Source: Streptomyces sp. BA2 (GTDB lineage Bacteria > Actinomycetota > Actinomycetes > Streptomycetales > Streptomycetaceae). From it: 64,000 nucleotides of DNA. Below are positions 42,901 to 51,796 of this stretch, one piece after another. The stretch covers positions 6,678,501-6,742,500 of the forward strand of contig NZ_WSRO01000002.1 in assembly GCF_009769735.1 (NCBI RefSeq), in the 5' to 3' direction. The notes beneath the pieces were generated by a model. The model was not told the DNA's origin and did not search any database. It saw only the letters and a list, made by a program, of their open reading frames with translations. Numbering within the stretch: position 1 is the stretch's first letter; every line of letters begins with the position of its first letter. The position numbers and the translations under genes are program-made.

Positions 42901-44705
42901 TCGGCGTACTGGTAGCGGATCAGCTCCTGGTCCCTGCCATCAGCGGCCGCGCCGGCCAGGTACAGAGCCGTTACGCGGTCGCCCTCGGTGGTGAGCTTCA
43001 GGTGGTAACCGCCGCTGTGCACCAAGGACCGGGGTGCGCCTTCGGCGTCGTATTCGAACGTCAACCAGTTGCCGTTGCGGTCGTCGATCTGCTCCAGGAC
43101 CGCCAGGCCCTCGCTCCGGTCGGTGAAATGCCACTTCCGCAGGGTGGCCGGATCTGTGATCGTGTAGCCGCCTTCCTCGCGGTCCAGCGGCCACTGCGGG
43201 CCGTGGCTCGGGAGAGTCGGCAGGCCGGGCGCGGGGTGCGGGTAGGCGAGCAGGAGGCCGTCCTCGGTGACGAAGACGACGCCCTCGACGTCGATTTCGA
43301 GGCGTTGGTCGATCGTCGAAGACCAGGACGGGCCGAACCAATGCCCAAGCCGGTAGCCGGACTCCACTCTGCGCTTGAAGAGCAGAGGCAGGGCGCCGGG
43401 CAGTGCCACGTCCGTCTGGGGCAGGTACATCTTGCCGGTCGCGAGGTCGATCGGGTCCGTTCCCCGGCTCTCCACGCCCTCTCGCCGAGAGGGCCCCGCG
43501 GGGTCTTCGCCGACAGCCTCGCGTGCCCCCCGCCGTGCGCCCGACTCCGCTGCCTCTCGTGCGGCGCCCTTCACCCCTTGTGCGGCTGCGGCCCGGGCCG
43601 CTCCGCTCGCGAAACCGGCTCCCTTGGTCCCGGCCAGCTCCGGCAGCATCCGGCCCCAGAATTCGGAGGGGTCCTTCTTGAAGCTGTCGTACGCGTCTTT
43701 CGCCGCACGGTCGGGGTGCGTCGCCGTGGACGCGAGCCCGGCCAGGGTCAGGTTCACGTTCTGCACATAGGCGGCGGGGTGCGTGATGTTGTACGGGTCG
43801 ATCGGGCTCAGACCGCGTACGAAATTGATCAGCCCTCCTGTTCCCTTCAACGCTCCGCCCATGACGTGCTGAAGTTCCGTGTTCTGCGACTTGAGGCCGT
43901 CGAAGGAATTTGACTGAAGCCGGTCCAGCGGCGGCGGTTCGGCCGGAGCGTGTGCCAGGGCCGCCTTGACCGTGCTCTCCGCCGACTGGCCCGCCTCGTT
44001 GCGCTGACGACGGGCGTCGGCGAGGATCTCGCGGGCCAGTTCGAGGTCGGCCTTGCCCGGGTCCTTGAACGGCTCCGGCCGTGCACCCGGATCCTTGTCG
44101 GCCTTGAGCGCGGCGTTGTAGGCATCGACCCGCTTGTTGTACGCCTCCACGGCTGACTCAGAGGCTTGCCGGCTCTTCTTGTACAGGTCGATCGCGTCCT
44201 GCGCCCGGCCCTGTGCCCACTTGACCGTGTCCGCGTACTTCTCCAGGGCTTCACCGGCACTTCCGCAGGCGTCCGCCGCGTGCAGCCACTTGACCGGGTG
44301 CACGGTGAACTTCTCGCGGAAAGTCTTGGCCGCCTCGCCCTTCCAGTGCGAGGAGTCCAGCCTGCGCATGCCCTGGCCGACCTTGTCGAAGGCCTTGTGG
44401 AAGTCCTTCAGATGCTTCGCGCTCTGCCGGATCGTTCCGGGGTTGCCGTGGATGAGTTCATCGGCCTGCTCGGTCTCGCCGAGCTGCCGTTCGTCGACCT
44501 CCGCGCCCAGGGAGGACGCGACGCTGCCACCGACGTCCTGGACGAAGTCCGCGGCACCGTCCGCGCCGATGTGGTCGAGACCGTCGGCCAGCTTGTCGGA
44601 GCCCCATTCGACGCCTTCACCGACCACCTTCTTGGTCGTGTCCCAGCCGTCCTCCAGCTTTCCCAGACCGGAGTTGACGACATCACCGAGACCACCTATG
44701 CCCAT
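39966..44705 (-). CDS. RHS-repeat polymorphic toxin with papain-like C-terminal domain (ESX effector)
   Basis: The protein has 1579 residues in four parts. First is an N-terminal helical region with a WXG-type turn (SSHWKGEAAKTF, W121-G123), then a long coiled stretch. Next is the DPIDLATGKMYLPQTDVALPG start of the RHS module (about 415) and many YD repeats (such as YAYDAAGRL). The RHS core ends at RFPGQYFDPETGLHYNYFRH, with PDPLGL and VDPLGL boxes (1383-1440). Last is a variable 139-residue toxin domain. It contains IDCSDIASF (Cys1482), FHDVYTDGRYAYDP (His1526 and Asp1537), the order of a papain-fold protease or glutamine deamidase. The absence of a signal peptide and the gene's position predict export by this ESX system. 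Confidence 0.8.
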   Translation of the reverse strand: MGIGGLGDVVNSGLGKLEDGWDTTKKVVGEGVEWGSDKLADGLDHIGADGAADFVQDVGGSVASSLGAEVDERQLGETEQADELIHGNPGTIRQSAKHLKDFHKAFDKVGQGMRRLDSSHWKGEAAKTFREKFTVHPVKWLHAADACGSAGEALEKYADTVKWAQGRAQDAIDLYKKSRQASESAVEAYNKRVDAYNAALKADKDPGARPEPFKDPGKADLELAREILADARRQRNEAGQSAESTVKAALAHAPAEPPPLDRLQSNSFDGLKSQNTELQHVMGGALKGTGGLINFVRGLSPIDPYNITHPAAYVQNVNLTLAGLASTATHPDRAAKDAYDSFKKDPSEFWGRMLPELAGTKGAGFASGAARAAAAQGVKGAAREAAESGARRGAREAVGEDPAGPSRREGVESRGTDPIDLATGKMYLPQTDVALPGALPLLFKRRVESGYRLGHWFGPSWSSTIDQRLEIDVEGVVFVTEDGLLLAYPHPAPGLPTLPSHGPQWPLDREEGGYTITDPATLRKWHFTDRSEGLAVLEQIDDRNGNWLTFEYDAEGAPRSLVHSGGYHLKLTTEGDRVTALYLAGAAADGRDQELIRYQYADGHLTEVLNSSGLPLRFAYDGLGRVTSWTDTNDRSYTYAYDDQDRCVAEGGSEGHMSLRLTYDTTDPETGLRVTTTTTGEGHTRRFLINDAWQVVADIDPLGAVTRYERDHYNRLLSRTDPLGRTTSLSYDSAGNLLTAVRPDGREASSEYNELGLPLKVVNPDGTIWRQSYDERGNRTTVTSPSGQTTRFTYDEGGRLTAVTDPLGNVTTVRCDPAGLPVEIADPLGSVTRYKRDAFGRPVTITDAMGATTRLEWTVEGQLARRTGPDGAVESWAYDGEGNCTTHTDAMGGVSRYEYTHFDVLSARTGPDGVRYEFAHDHELRLTEVANPQGLTWNYAYDPAGRLISETDFDDRALSYAYDSAGQLASRTNAIGQTVSFERNALGQVTCKDADGRVTEFAYDLTDQLAQATSPDTTLVLLRDRYGRLRSETVNDRKITYTYDELGRPATRTTPSGATSAWAYDEAGRRTQLIASGRTIDFAYDAAGRELARHIGESISMGQTFDELGRLTDQSVTATGGRSIQNRAYTYRADGNLIAIDDQLSGNRSFDLDAAGRVTAVHAANWTETYAYDAAGNQTEASWPAGHPGQEATGRRAYEGTRITRAGGVRYEHDALGRIVMRQKTRLSRKPDTWRYSWDAEDRLTSVITPDGTRWRYTYDPLGRRTAKLRLAADDETVVERVDFTWDDTTLCEQTTSGEGLQHPVTLTWDHQGLHPVAQTERITAAATPQQEIDSRFFAIVTDLIGTPSELVDEQGEIAWRTRSTLWGTTAWNAGSTAYTPLRFPGQYFDPETGLHYNYFRHYDPEIGRYSTPDPLGLAPAPNPNSYVHNPTASVDPLGLAPEVCPSGRDPFDFRAPNPAHPPSGNLTDAMRAAPQGSEIDCSDIASFISNRADNEGRIVHYMTHSGNDIKIPEQGGRAVEDYTFHDVYTDGRYAYDPTLSSTPVPLGDYERALRHMNDGEKVIRHNGDYQIPPPWGRR

Positions 44706-45358
44706 CAGCCCGTGTCCCCGCCCCGCTGAGTCTGCTGCTGTGCGTCAGCACGGGCACGCTCCTCGGGCGAAGGGCCGAAGCCCTCGTCCAGCAGGGCCTC
44801 GTACTGCTCGTCGCTCATTCCGGCGGCTCGCTGAGCGCTGTCCGGGCCGAACATGTCCGAGGTCAGTACATCCCGGCCGGCGTCCTTGTAGCCCTGCTCG
44901 ATGTTCTCCCCCGCCTTGTCGAAGGATTCCTTGCTGTAGTCCGGGTTGGCGAGGGCGTGGTTATCGGCCAGCTCACCCCAACTCATCCGGGTGACCTCGT
45001 CCTCGGTCGCGTACGGATTGCCGCCCAGCGAGTTCGACAAGACCTTGAACGACCCGCCCACGTACTGCTCGGTCTCGTACATCGTCCCCGCCGTGAGACC
45101 CACTCCCTGCGCGAAGTCGTTCCCTGCCGCGACCAGGGAGCGCACCCCCCATTCCCAGCGCTCACAGAACGAATCGAACGCAGACGTGAGCCCGCCATGG
45201 CCCAGCTCAAGGCCCGTCAGGGCGATCTCCTGAAAACCGCGACCGGCACTGGCCGCACCGATCGGACCGAGCTCCTTGAGCTCTTCCAGAGTCAGGTTGA
45301 TCCCCTGGGCGATCAGGTTCAGGCCGCCTGTTGCCAGATCGGACTGGTCGTCACTCAC
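44705..45358 (-). CDS. EspC-like ESX partner of the RHS toxin
   Basis: This 217-residue soluble helical protein has the pattern SFCERWEWGVRSLVAAGNDFAQGVGLTAGTMYETEQY, typical of EspC/WXG100-like ESX targets, and a hydrophilic Gln/Arg-rich tail. Its stop overlaps the RHS start (TGATG), and its GTG start overlaps the stop of the upstream SseB gene (GTGA), so three genes are translationally chained. A role as targeting partner or chaperone of the RHS effector is inferred from this coupling. There is no catalytic motif. Confidence 0.65.
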   Translation of the reverse strand: MSDDQSDLATGGLNLIAQGINLTLEELKELGPIGAASAGRGFQEIALTGLELGHGGLTSAFDSFCERWEWGVRSLVAAGNDFAQGVGLTAGTMYETEQYVGGSFKVLSNSLGGNPYATEDEVTRMSWGELADNHALANPDYSKESFDKAGENIEQGYKDAGRDVLTSDMFGPDSAQRAAGMSDEQYEALLDEGFGPSPEERARADAQQQTQRGGDTG

Positions 45359-45855
45359 TTTCCACTCTCCCCGTATTCATCCGCGTACTCGTCCGCGTCG
45401 ACCGCGACCGCGGCAGGGACGACCCCCAGCACCGGCGGAAGCAGCACCTCGTCCCCTTCGCTTCCTACGTCCATGGCCACACCGCAGGGAACGCCGGCCA
45501 CCGGCACGACCCCGTCCAGCAGCCGGGCGCCGAGCAGGCGTTGGTACTCCCACTCGCGAGCACCGTCCCCGCGCATGACCGCGAACCGGGCCAGCGCTGT
45601 CTCGTCCGAGAAGGCGTAGATCCATCGGACGCCGTTGAAATCCGCGATGAGCGGGCATGCGTCCTCACCGAGCGGAAGCAGCACGGCAGTGCGCCGGAAC
45701 TCACCGAGCAGAGCGGCGAACTCCCGGCGTATTCGGAGGCTGTCGTCCCGCGCATCGGGCACGACAGCCGCAGGCACGGTCATGTCGGCCAGATCCGCGA
45801 GGCGGGACCGTCGACCGTGCCCCGGCCGACTTCCTTCCCCGTTGTCGTCGATCAT
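45355..45855 (-). CDS. SseB-fold protein
   Basis: This 166-residue protein contains an SseB N-terminal-like domain (LLGEFRRTAVLLPLG, then IADFNGVRWIYAFSDETALARFAVMRG, and a GVAMDVG segment, about 48-135) with an acidic C-terminal tail. The name comes from enhanced serine sensitivity in E. coli; the molecular role is not established. SseB-like genes recur in Streptomyces ESX loci. It sits 39 bases after eccC and is coupled by a 4-base overlap to the EspC-like gene. A chaperone-like function is possible but unproven. Confidence 0.7.
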   Translation of the reverse strand: MIDDNGEGSRPGHGRRSRLADLADMTVPAAVVPDARDDSLRIRREFAALLGEFRRTAVLLPLGEDACPLIADFNGVRWIYAFSDETALARFAVMRGDGAREWEYQRLLGARLLDGVVPVAGVPCGVAMDVGSEGDEVLLPPVLGVVPAAVAVDADEYADEYGESGK

Positions 45856-45894
45856 GGTTGGAATCCTCGTACGGTCTGGATCTGGCGGTGGAAC

Positions 45895-48800
45895 TCAGAA
45901 CTCCCCAGCCACCAACCCCGTCTGCACCAACGGCTTCCCCCGCCGTCGTGAAACGAAGGTCCCTCGCCCCGCCGGCATCGGCCGCGGCCGCACCCCGCCC
46001 AGGATGTCGCCCTCGCCCGGATCCCCGGCGAGCACCACACCCTGCGCGCCAAGCTCCTTCATCCGCTGCATGAAGGGTTCGTACGACGCCCGTCCCGCGC
46101 CCGCCGTCGACCGCGCGATGATGAAGCGGACGCCCACATCACGGGCGAAGGGAAGCAGCTCGGTGAGCTGGCCCAGCGGGTTGCCGCTCGACGTGGACAC
46201 CAGGTCGTAGTCGTCGACGATCACGTACACCGTCGGTCCTCGCCACCAGCTGCGTTCGCGGAGTTGCCGGGCGGTGACCTCGGCCGTCGGCGTGCGGCGG
46301 TTCATCAGGTCGGCCAGGGCCGTCATGTGGTGGTCCATGGCGTTGGACATGGGGATGTACTCCGCCAGGTGCGAGGCCGGGGTCACGTCGAGGAGGGAGC
46401 GGCGGTTGTCGACCACGAAGATTTTGCATTCGTCGCCGCTGTAGCGCTCGGTGAGGCGGGTGATCAGCAGGCGAAGCAGGTTCGACTTGCCCGACTCGCT
46501 CTCGCCGAAGACGAAGAAGAACGGGTCCTGTTCGAAGTCCACGAAGACCGGTTCGAGGTTGGTCTCGTCGAGAGCGAAGGACACACCACGGTTCGGGAAG
46601 ACGTTGCCCGGCGGGAGCTGGTCGGAGGGGAGCTCCCTCGGCAGGAGGCGGACCTTCGGTGCACCCGGCTCCGTCCAGTGGCGGGACACCTCGGCGGTCA
46701 GGGTGGCCGTGGCATCCGCGAGGTCCGTGTCGGACGACAGACCGTCGATGCGCGGGACCGCCGCCATGAAGTGCTGCTTCTGAGGGGACTGGCCCCGGCC
46801 TGGCACCCCTGCCGGGACATTGGCGGCGACCTTGCGGTCGAACTCGGAGTCCATGGTGTCGCCGAGGCGCAGTTCGAGGCGGTTCATGAGGTGGTCCTTG
46901 AGATTCGCGCGGACCTCCATCGACCTCGATGCCGAAAGGACCAGGTGGACTCCGTAACCGAGGCCGCGCGCCGCGATGTCCAGGACCGCGGGCTCCAAGC
47001 CCTCGTAATCCGAGCGGAAGTTGCCCCATCCGTCGATGATCAGGAAGACGTCGCCCCACGGCTGGTCGGCGACCGAGATGTCACCGCGGGCCCTTCGCGC
47101 CCGGAAGTCCGCGATCGACGCGATGCCGGACGTACGGAAGTACTCCTCGCGGCGCGTCATCACGCCGTACACCTCGGCGACCGTGCGCCGCACCCGCTCG
47201 GGGTCGAGGCGTGAGGCGACCCCGCCGACGTGCGGGAGGTCGGCGACGGCCGCCATGCCACCGCCGCCGAAGTCCAGGCCGTAGAGCTGCACTTCACGCG
47301 GAGTGTGCGTGAGGGCGAAGGACGCCATCAGGGAGCGCAGCAAGGTCGACTTGCCGGACTGCGGGCCACCGACGATCTGCATGTGGCCCGCCGCGCCCGA
47401 GAAGTCGCACCACAGTGCGTCACGACGCTGCTCGTAGGGCTTGTCGACCAGGCCGAGGGGGATGACGAGCCGCCCCGCTCCCTCGTAGCCGGGTTGCGTG
47501 AGCCCACGCCCCGGTACGGCCGTGAGCCCCGGAAGCAGCGCGTCCAGGGACGGTGGACTCTCCAGGGGCGGCAGCCACACCTGATGGGCCGCCGGGCCCT
47601 GCGCCTCCAGGCGGCGCACGATGACGTCCAGGACGGTGTCGGCCAGCGCGTCGTCCGGGTCCGCCGGTGACGGCGTACGCGGCTCCGGCACCGCTGGCGC
47701 GGAATAGCGAACAGGAACCTCGGCCGCCGTGAAGAGCACCGGACGGCGGTCCACCGGCCGCGGCCCGCCCAGCGCCGCGGCCTGCTGCGAACCCGAGCGG
47801 TAGACCCCGGAGACATACGCCGCCTTGAAGCGCACCATCTCGTCCGTGCCGTACTTCAGGTAGCCGGAGCCGGGCACGTTCGGCAGCTGGTACGCGTCCG
47901 GGACCCCGAGCGCCGCGCGCGACTCGGCAGCGGAGAACGTCCGCAGACCGACGCGGTACGAAAGGTAGGTCTCCAGGCCGCGAAGCCGACCCTCCTCCAG
48001 GCGCTGCGAGGCCAGCAGCAGATGCACGCCGAGTGAGCGGCCGATGCGGCCGATCTGCACGAACATCTCGATGAAGTCCGGTTTGGAGGTCAGGAGTTCG
48101 CTGAACTCGTCGATGACGAGGACCAGAGAAGGGATCGGCTGGAGCGGGGCCCCTGCCGCGCGCGCCTTCTCGTAGTCGTGGATGTTGGCGTAGTTGCCCG
48201 AGTCGCGCAGCAGTTCCTGGCGCCGGTTGAGCTCGCCGCGGATGGAGTCGCCCATGCGGTCGACGAGCGTCAGGTCGTCCGCCAGGTTGGTGATCACGGC
48301 GGCGACGTGCGGCATCTGCGCCATCCCGGCGAAGGTCGCACCGCCCTTGAAGTCGGCAAGAACGAAGTTCAGGCTCTCGGAGGAGTGGGTGACCGCGAGG
48401 CCGAGCACCAGAGTGCGCAGCAGCTCCGACTTGCCGGAACCGGTGGCTCCCACGCACAGACCGTGCGGGCCCATGCCCTCCTGCGCGGCCTCCTTGAGGT
48501 CCAGCATCACGGGGCGGCCGTCCTCGCCGACGCCGATCGGCACGCGCAACCGCTCGGCCTGCGCGCGCGGGCGCCACGTCCGGGCCGTGTCGACCGAGTT
48601 CGCGTCGCCCAGGCTCAGCAGATCCGTGAACTCGAGGTTGGCGAGGAGCGGTTCGTCGTCGTCCCCGCCCGATGCCACCCGCAGCGGGGCCAGCTGCCGG
48701 GCCAGCGCCTCGGCAGCCTCGTAGGAGAGGAGGTCGGGCGTGCCCTCGTACACCAGGCCGTGTCCGGATTCGATGCGCAGCGACCTCGGCTGCACGACGA

Positions 48801-49869
48801 GGGAAAGCCCACCCCGCCCGCCCGTCAGTTCTCCCGGCACGACCTCCAGGACCGTCACTCCCTGCAGCCCCTCAGGGGAGGCCAGGACCGACATGGGAGG
48901 CAGTGACAGGCCATCGAGTACGACGACGATGTGTGGCTCGTCCGGCACATGAGACCCACCCGGGTGGAAACGGGGGCGGCCCTGCAGCCGGGCGGAGAGC
49001 ATCGCCTCGAGCTCCACCGGGTCGCCGGTGATCAGACGGCGGCTGCCCGCACCGTCCGCGCTGCCCTGCGTCTGGCAGTGCGGGAGCCACTTGGACCACT
49101 CCCACTCCGGAGCGGCCGCGCGCCCCGCCGCGACCGCGACGACCAGGTCCTGCGGGGAGTGCAGCGACGCGAGAGAGCCGGTCAGCGCACGAGCCGCTGC
49201 CCGCACCGTGCCGGGGTCACCGCTGACCGTCACGTGGTAGAAGGCCCGCAGGGAGACCGCCATCGGCAGGTCCTCCAGCGTGCTGTGGGCGGCGAGGAAG
49301 CGCTGCATCGCCCCCGCGGTGAGCGGCTCCAGTTCGTCCACCGCGGCGGTCTGCGGCGGAACGAGTGGCGTGGCGAGCGACTGCGGACCGAGCCCGACGC
49401 GCACCTGCCCGAAGTCCTCGTCCCCCGTGCGGCGTTCCCAGATCCGGCTGCCCTCGGCGACCAGCGCCCACAGTTGTTCGGGGGAGGGGTGGAGGTAGTA
49501 CTGCGCGTCACGCTGTGCCCTCGCGGCATCCAGCGCCTGGCGCCGGGTCTGCTTCAGGTACCGGAGGTAGTCGCGCCGCATGTCGGCCAACTGGCCCTGC
49601 GTCCCGCGCCGGTAGCGGATCAGCATCGCGACGGACATGGCCACCGTCGAGGCGACCATCACCATGCCCATGATCTTCATGAACGGATGCGAACTGGGCA
49701 TGAAGAAGAACACCACGGACCCGCCCATGCCCAGCATGGGAAGGAGTTGCATCATCGCGCCCTCCTGCTGCCCACGCGGCAGTTCGGGCGGCGGCTGCAG
49801 CACGATTTCTTCGGTGGGCACCTGAGACGGCAGAGCCCGAGGTGGGCGCTTCACGACGATGTGGCTCAC
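45895..49869 (-). CDS. eccC: Type VII secretion ATPase EccC
   Basis: EccC is the FtsK/SpoIIIE-type motor of the ESX translocon, here a single 1324-residue chain. Two membrane helices lie near 40-85. Three P-loop domains follow: D1 with GATGSGKS (474-481) and Walker B VLVIDEFSEL (Asp587-Glu588), D2 with GGPQSGKS (834-841) and IIDGWGN, D3 with GESESGKS (1122-1129) and IVDDYD. Only D1 retains the catalytic Glu, as expected since D1 drives secretion and D2-D3 bind substrate tails. GTG 49869 is the start. It is divergent from eccD and followed by the SseB-partner-RHS chain. Confidence 0.95.
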   Translation of the reverse strand: MSHIVVKRPPRALPSQVPTEEIVLQPPPELPRGQQEGAMMQLLPMLGMGGSVVFFFMPSSHPFMKIMGMVMVASTVAMSVAMLIRYRRGTQGQLADMRRDYLRYLKQTRRQALDAARAQRDAQYYLHPSPEQLWALVAEGSRIWERRTGDEDFGQVRVGLGPQSLATPLVPPQTAAVDELEPLTAGAMQRFLAAHSTLEDLPMAVSLRAFYHVTVSGDPGTVRAAARALTGSLASLHSPQDLVVAVAAGRAAAPEWEWSKWLPHCQTQGSADGAGSRRLITGDPVELEAMLSARLQGRPRFHPGGSHVPDEPHIVVVLDGLSLPPMSVLASPEGLQGVTVLEVVPGELTGGRGGLSLVVQPRSLRIESGHGLVYEGTPDLLSYEAAEALARQLAPLRVASGGDDDEPLLANLEFTDLLSLGDANSVDTARTWRPRAQAERLRVPIGVGEDGRPVMLDLKEAAQEGMGPHGLCVGATGSGKSELLRTLVLGLAVTHSSESLNFVLADFKGGATFAGMAQMPHVAAVITNLADDLTLVDRMGDSIRGELNRRQELLRDSGNYANIHDYEKARAAGAPLQPIPSLVLVIDEFSELLTSKPDFIEMFVQIGRIGRSLGVHLLLASQRLEEGRLRGLETYLSYRVGLRTFSAAESRAALGVPDAYQLPNVPGSGYLKYGTDEMVRFKAAYVSGVYRSGSQQAAALGGPRPVDRRPVLFTAAEVPVRYSAPAVPEPRTPSPADPDDALADTVLDVIVRRLEAQGPAAHQVWLPPLESPPSLDALLPGLTAVPGRGLTQPGYEGAGRLVIPLGLVDKPYEQRRDALWCDFSGAAGHMQIVGGPQSGKSTLLRSLMASFALTHTPREVQLYGLDFGGGGMAAVADLPHVGGVASRLDPERVRRTVAEVYGVMTRREEYFRTSGIASIADFRARRARGDISVADQPWGDVFLIIDGWGNFRSDYEGLEPAVLDIAARGLGYGVHLVLSASRSMEVRANLKDHLMNRLELRLGDTMDSEFDRKVAANVPAGVPGRGQSPQKQHFMAAVPRIDGLSSDTDLADATATLTAEVSRHWTEPGAPKVRLLPRELPSDQLPPGNVFPNRGVSFALDETNLEPVFVDFEQDPFFFVFGESESGKSNLLRLLITRLTERYSGDECKIFVVDNRRSLLDVTPASHLAEYIPMSNAMDHHMTALADLMNRRTPTAEVTARQLRERSWWRGPTVYVIVDDYDLVSTSSGNPLGQLTELLPFARDVGVRFIIARSTAGAGRASYEPFMQRMKELGAQGVVLAGDPGEGDILGGVRPRPMPAGRGTFVSRRRGKPLVQTGLVAGEF

Positions 49870-50250
49870 TACGCACCAATTCCCCTACAGGGCCGAGGTG
49901 TTCCGTCCGCCGCCCCGTTTCAGGCGGACGCAGGCCGCTGTGTGATCCTACTGATACGGGTGGTGACCGGTCGGCGGTAGGGTGCCGCTGTGCGCGTGAG
50001 CACCTGCTAATCCGGCCGTAGAGCCGCCTGTCCAACTGGCCGATGTATCGGTGCATTTAGCCGTATGTGGTGAGGGTCGCCACCAAGAACCAGCCAGCTG
50101 GGTCAGATCGCGCCGCGATGCACCACGCGAATGCGGCACAGTCGGCGGAGACGCCGCGCACGCAGCACCAGCTGCCGCGCACGCGGCACCAGCACCAGCA
50201 CCACTGATGACATCGCCATCAGGACCACAGCATGGAGGGGGAGCAGCAAG
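49870..50250. other. Divergent spacer between eccC and eccD
   Basis: The 381 bases separate the divergent eccC and eccD starts. Open reading frames enter from the eccD side (down to 50131) but their residues are a basic, repetitive run without similarity. Apart from a 21-bp duplicated block (50153-50194) I see no motif I can name. Both promoters should lie here. Confidence 0.5.
50153..50194. repeat. Tandem duplication, 21-bp unit
   Basis: GCCGCGCACGCAGCACCAGC plus one base is followed directly by a copy with a single change inside the shared bases (50153-50173, 50174-50194), and then by shorter AGCACC repeats. It lies 57-98 bases before the eccD start, in its presumed leader or promoter. Confidence 0.7.
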
Positions 50251-51774
50251 GTGAGCATGACGGCCTCCGCGACGGCTACCGGATCGGGACGGTCCGGCCA
50301 GGGAACACCTCCGGGACCCGCCTCCGGAACCGGCGCGGGATTCGGCTTCTGCCGCGTCACCATCGTCGCGCCCGACAGCCGGATCGACGTGGCGCTGCCC
50401 GATGACATCCCGGTCGCCGACATCTACCCGGAGATCCTGCGCCTCTCCCGGCAGAGCCCCGCCGAAGGCGCCCCTGTCGGCTACCACCTCGTACGCCGTG
50501 ACGGCGCCGTGCTGGACAGCGCCCGATCCTTCGCGGCGCAGCGCATCCTCGACGGCGAGCTCCTCACCCTGCGTCCGTTCTCCGAGTCGTTGCCGCCGGC
50601 CGTCTTCGACGACGTGTCCGAGGCCGTCGCCTCCGCGGTGACGCGCGATCGCACGCTGTGGGACGGCGACTCGACGCGCGTGGCAGGACTCATCGGCGGC
50701 GCCGTGCTGCCGGCCCTCATCGCCTTCGTGGCCTGGACCGCAGAGCCCCGCCACGACATGAACGGCCTGCCGGGCATCCTCGCCGCCGTCGCGGGTCTGC
50801 TGCTGCTCACGCTCGCCTGCGTGCGTGCGCGGATCTACGACGACCGGGCCTCGGCCATCGCTCTCGGCCTCGGCGCTCTGCCGAACGTGGCCGTGGCCGG
50901 CTCCGGTCTGCTGCCCCTCACCGAGGGGCAGGGCATCGGCAGGCTCCAGTTCCTGCTCGCCTGCACGGCCGTACTCATCGCCTCGGTGATCCTCGCCCTG
51001 GTGTCGCCGCGCGGGGACGGCCCGTTCGTGGCCTTCGTCTTCGCCTCCGCCGTCGGCCTGCTCACCGTGTTCATCGCGACGCTCAGCAGCCTGGAACCGG
51101 TCGAGACCGCGGCGCTCTGCGCCCCGCTGGCCGTAGGTGCCCTCGCGTTCCTGCCGGGTCTGTCCATGCGGTTCGCCCGTATCCCCATCGGCTTCGAGTC
51201 CCCGCACGCCGCACGCAACGAGTACGGCGCTGAGCCAGAGCCGCAGCAGCCTGTCGACGCCGAGCGCATCGCCGCCCAGGCCCGCCGCGGCCACGAACTG
51301 CTCGTCGGCCTGGTGGGTGGCTGCGCCTTGGTGTCCGTCGGTGGGGCCGCGGTGCTCGGCTTCTCCGACGATGTCTGGGGGCAGCTGCTTGCCCTCGCTA
51401 CCGGCATCGCGATGCTGATGCGCGCCCAGCTCTTCCGTTACACGGCTCAGGTCGCCTCGACGCTGGCCGCGGGCCTGGCGGGACTCGTGCTGCTCGGGCT
51501 CGGCTTCTGCCTCAACCCGCCGCACGCACTGATGCGCGATGCCCTGCTCGGCGACAGTTCGGCCCTCAACGTACGAACGCTGTGGCTGATCGCGGCGATC
51601 GCGGCCGCCTCCGCACTGGTCACTGCCGTAGGTCTCATCACGTCACGCCGAGGAGTCACCCCCTTTTGGGGCCGCTTCACTGAAATCGCGGAAGGCTTCG
51701 TCCTGCTGACGTTGGTCCCGCTGACCCTGGCCGTCTTCGACGTGTATGCCTCAGCACGAGCTCTGACCAGCTGA
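50251..51774 (+). CDS. eccD: Type VII secretion integral membrane protein EccD
   Basis: EccD forms the membrane pore vestibule of the ESX translocon. The 507-residue protein has an N-terminal ubiquitin-like (YukD-type) domain (CRVTIVAPDSRIDVALPDDIPVADIYPEILRLS, about 34-110). About eleven membrane helices follow from residue 145 (GLIGGAVLPALIAFVAW onward) to the end (LLTLVPLTLAVFDVYA). GTG 50251, eight bases after GGGGGAG, is chosen; ATG 50257 is an alternative. Its stop is 17 bases before the convergent DUF397 stop. Confidence 0.93.
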   Translation: MSMTASATATGSGRSGQGTPPGPASGTGAGFGFCRVTIVAPDSRIDVALPDDIPVADIYPEILRLSRQSPAEGAPVGYHLVRRDGAVLDSARSFAAQRILDGELLTLRPFSESLPPAVFDDVSEAVASAVTRDRTLWDGDSTRVAGLIGGAVLPALIAFVAWTAEPRHDMNGLPGILAAVAGLLLLTLACVRARIYDDRASAIALGLGALPNVAVAGSGLLPLTEGQGIGRLQFLLACTAVLIASVILALVSPRGDGPFVAFVFASAVGLLTVFIATLSSLEPVETAALCAPLAVGALAFLPGLSMRFARIPIGFESPHAARNEYGAEPEPQQPVDAERIAAQARRGHELLVGLVGGCALVSVGGAAVLGFSDDVWGQLLALATGIAMLMRAQLFRYTAQVASTLAAGLAGLVLLGLGFCLNPPHALMRDALLGDSSALNVRTLWLIAAIAAASALVTAVGLITSRRGVTPFWGRFTEIAEGFVLLTLVPLTLAVFDVYASARALTS

Positions 51775-51796
51775 CAGCTGCGCTCTACGCGTCAGC
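51770..51796. terminator. Short hairpin holding two convergent stop codons
   Basis: GCTGAC (51770-51775) pairs with GTCAGC (51791-51796) around a 15-base loop. The eccD stop TGA and the DUF397 stop (TCA on this strand) both lie in the stems. A six-bp stem is weak, so termination activity is only possible. Confidence 0.4.

Noticed and set aside
50131..50250. N-terminal extension of EccD
   Set aside because: The extension is Arg/Ser/Thr-rich, derives from tandem repeats, and a good ribosome site precedes GTG 50251, which gives the usual EccD start.
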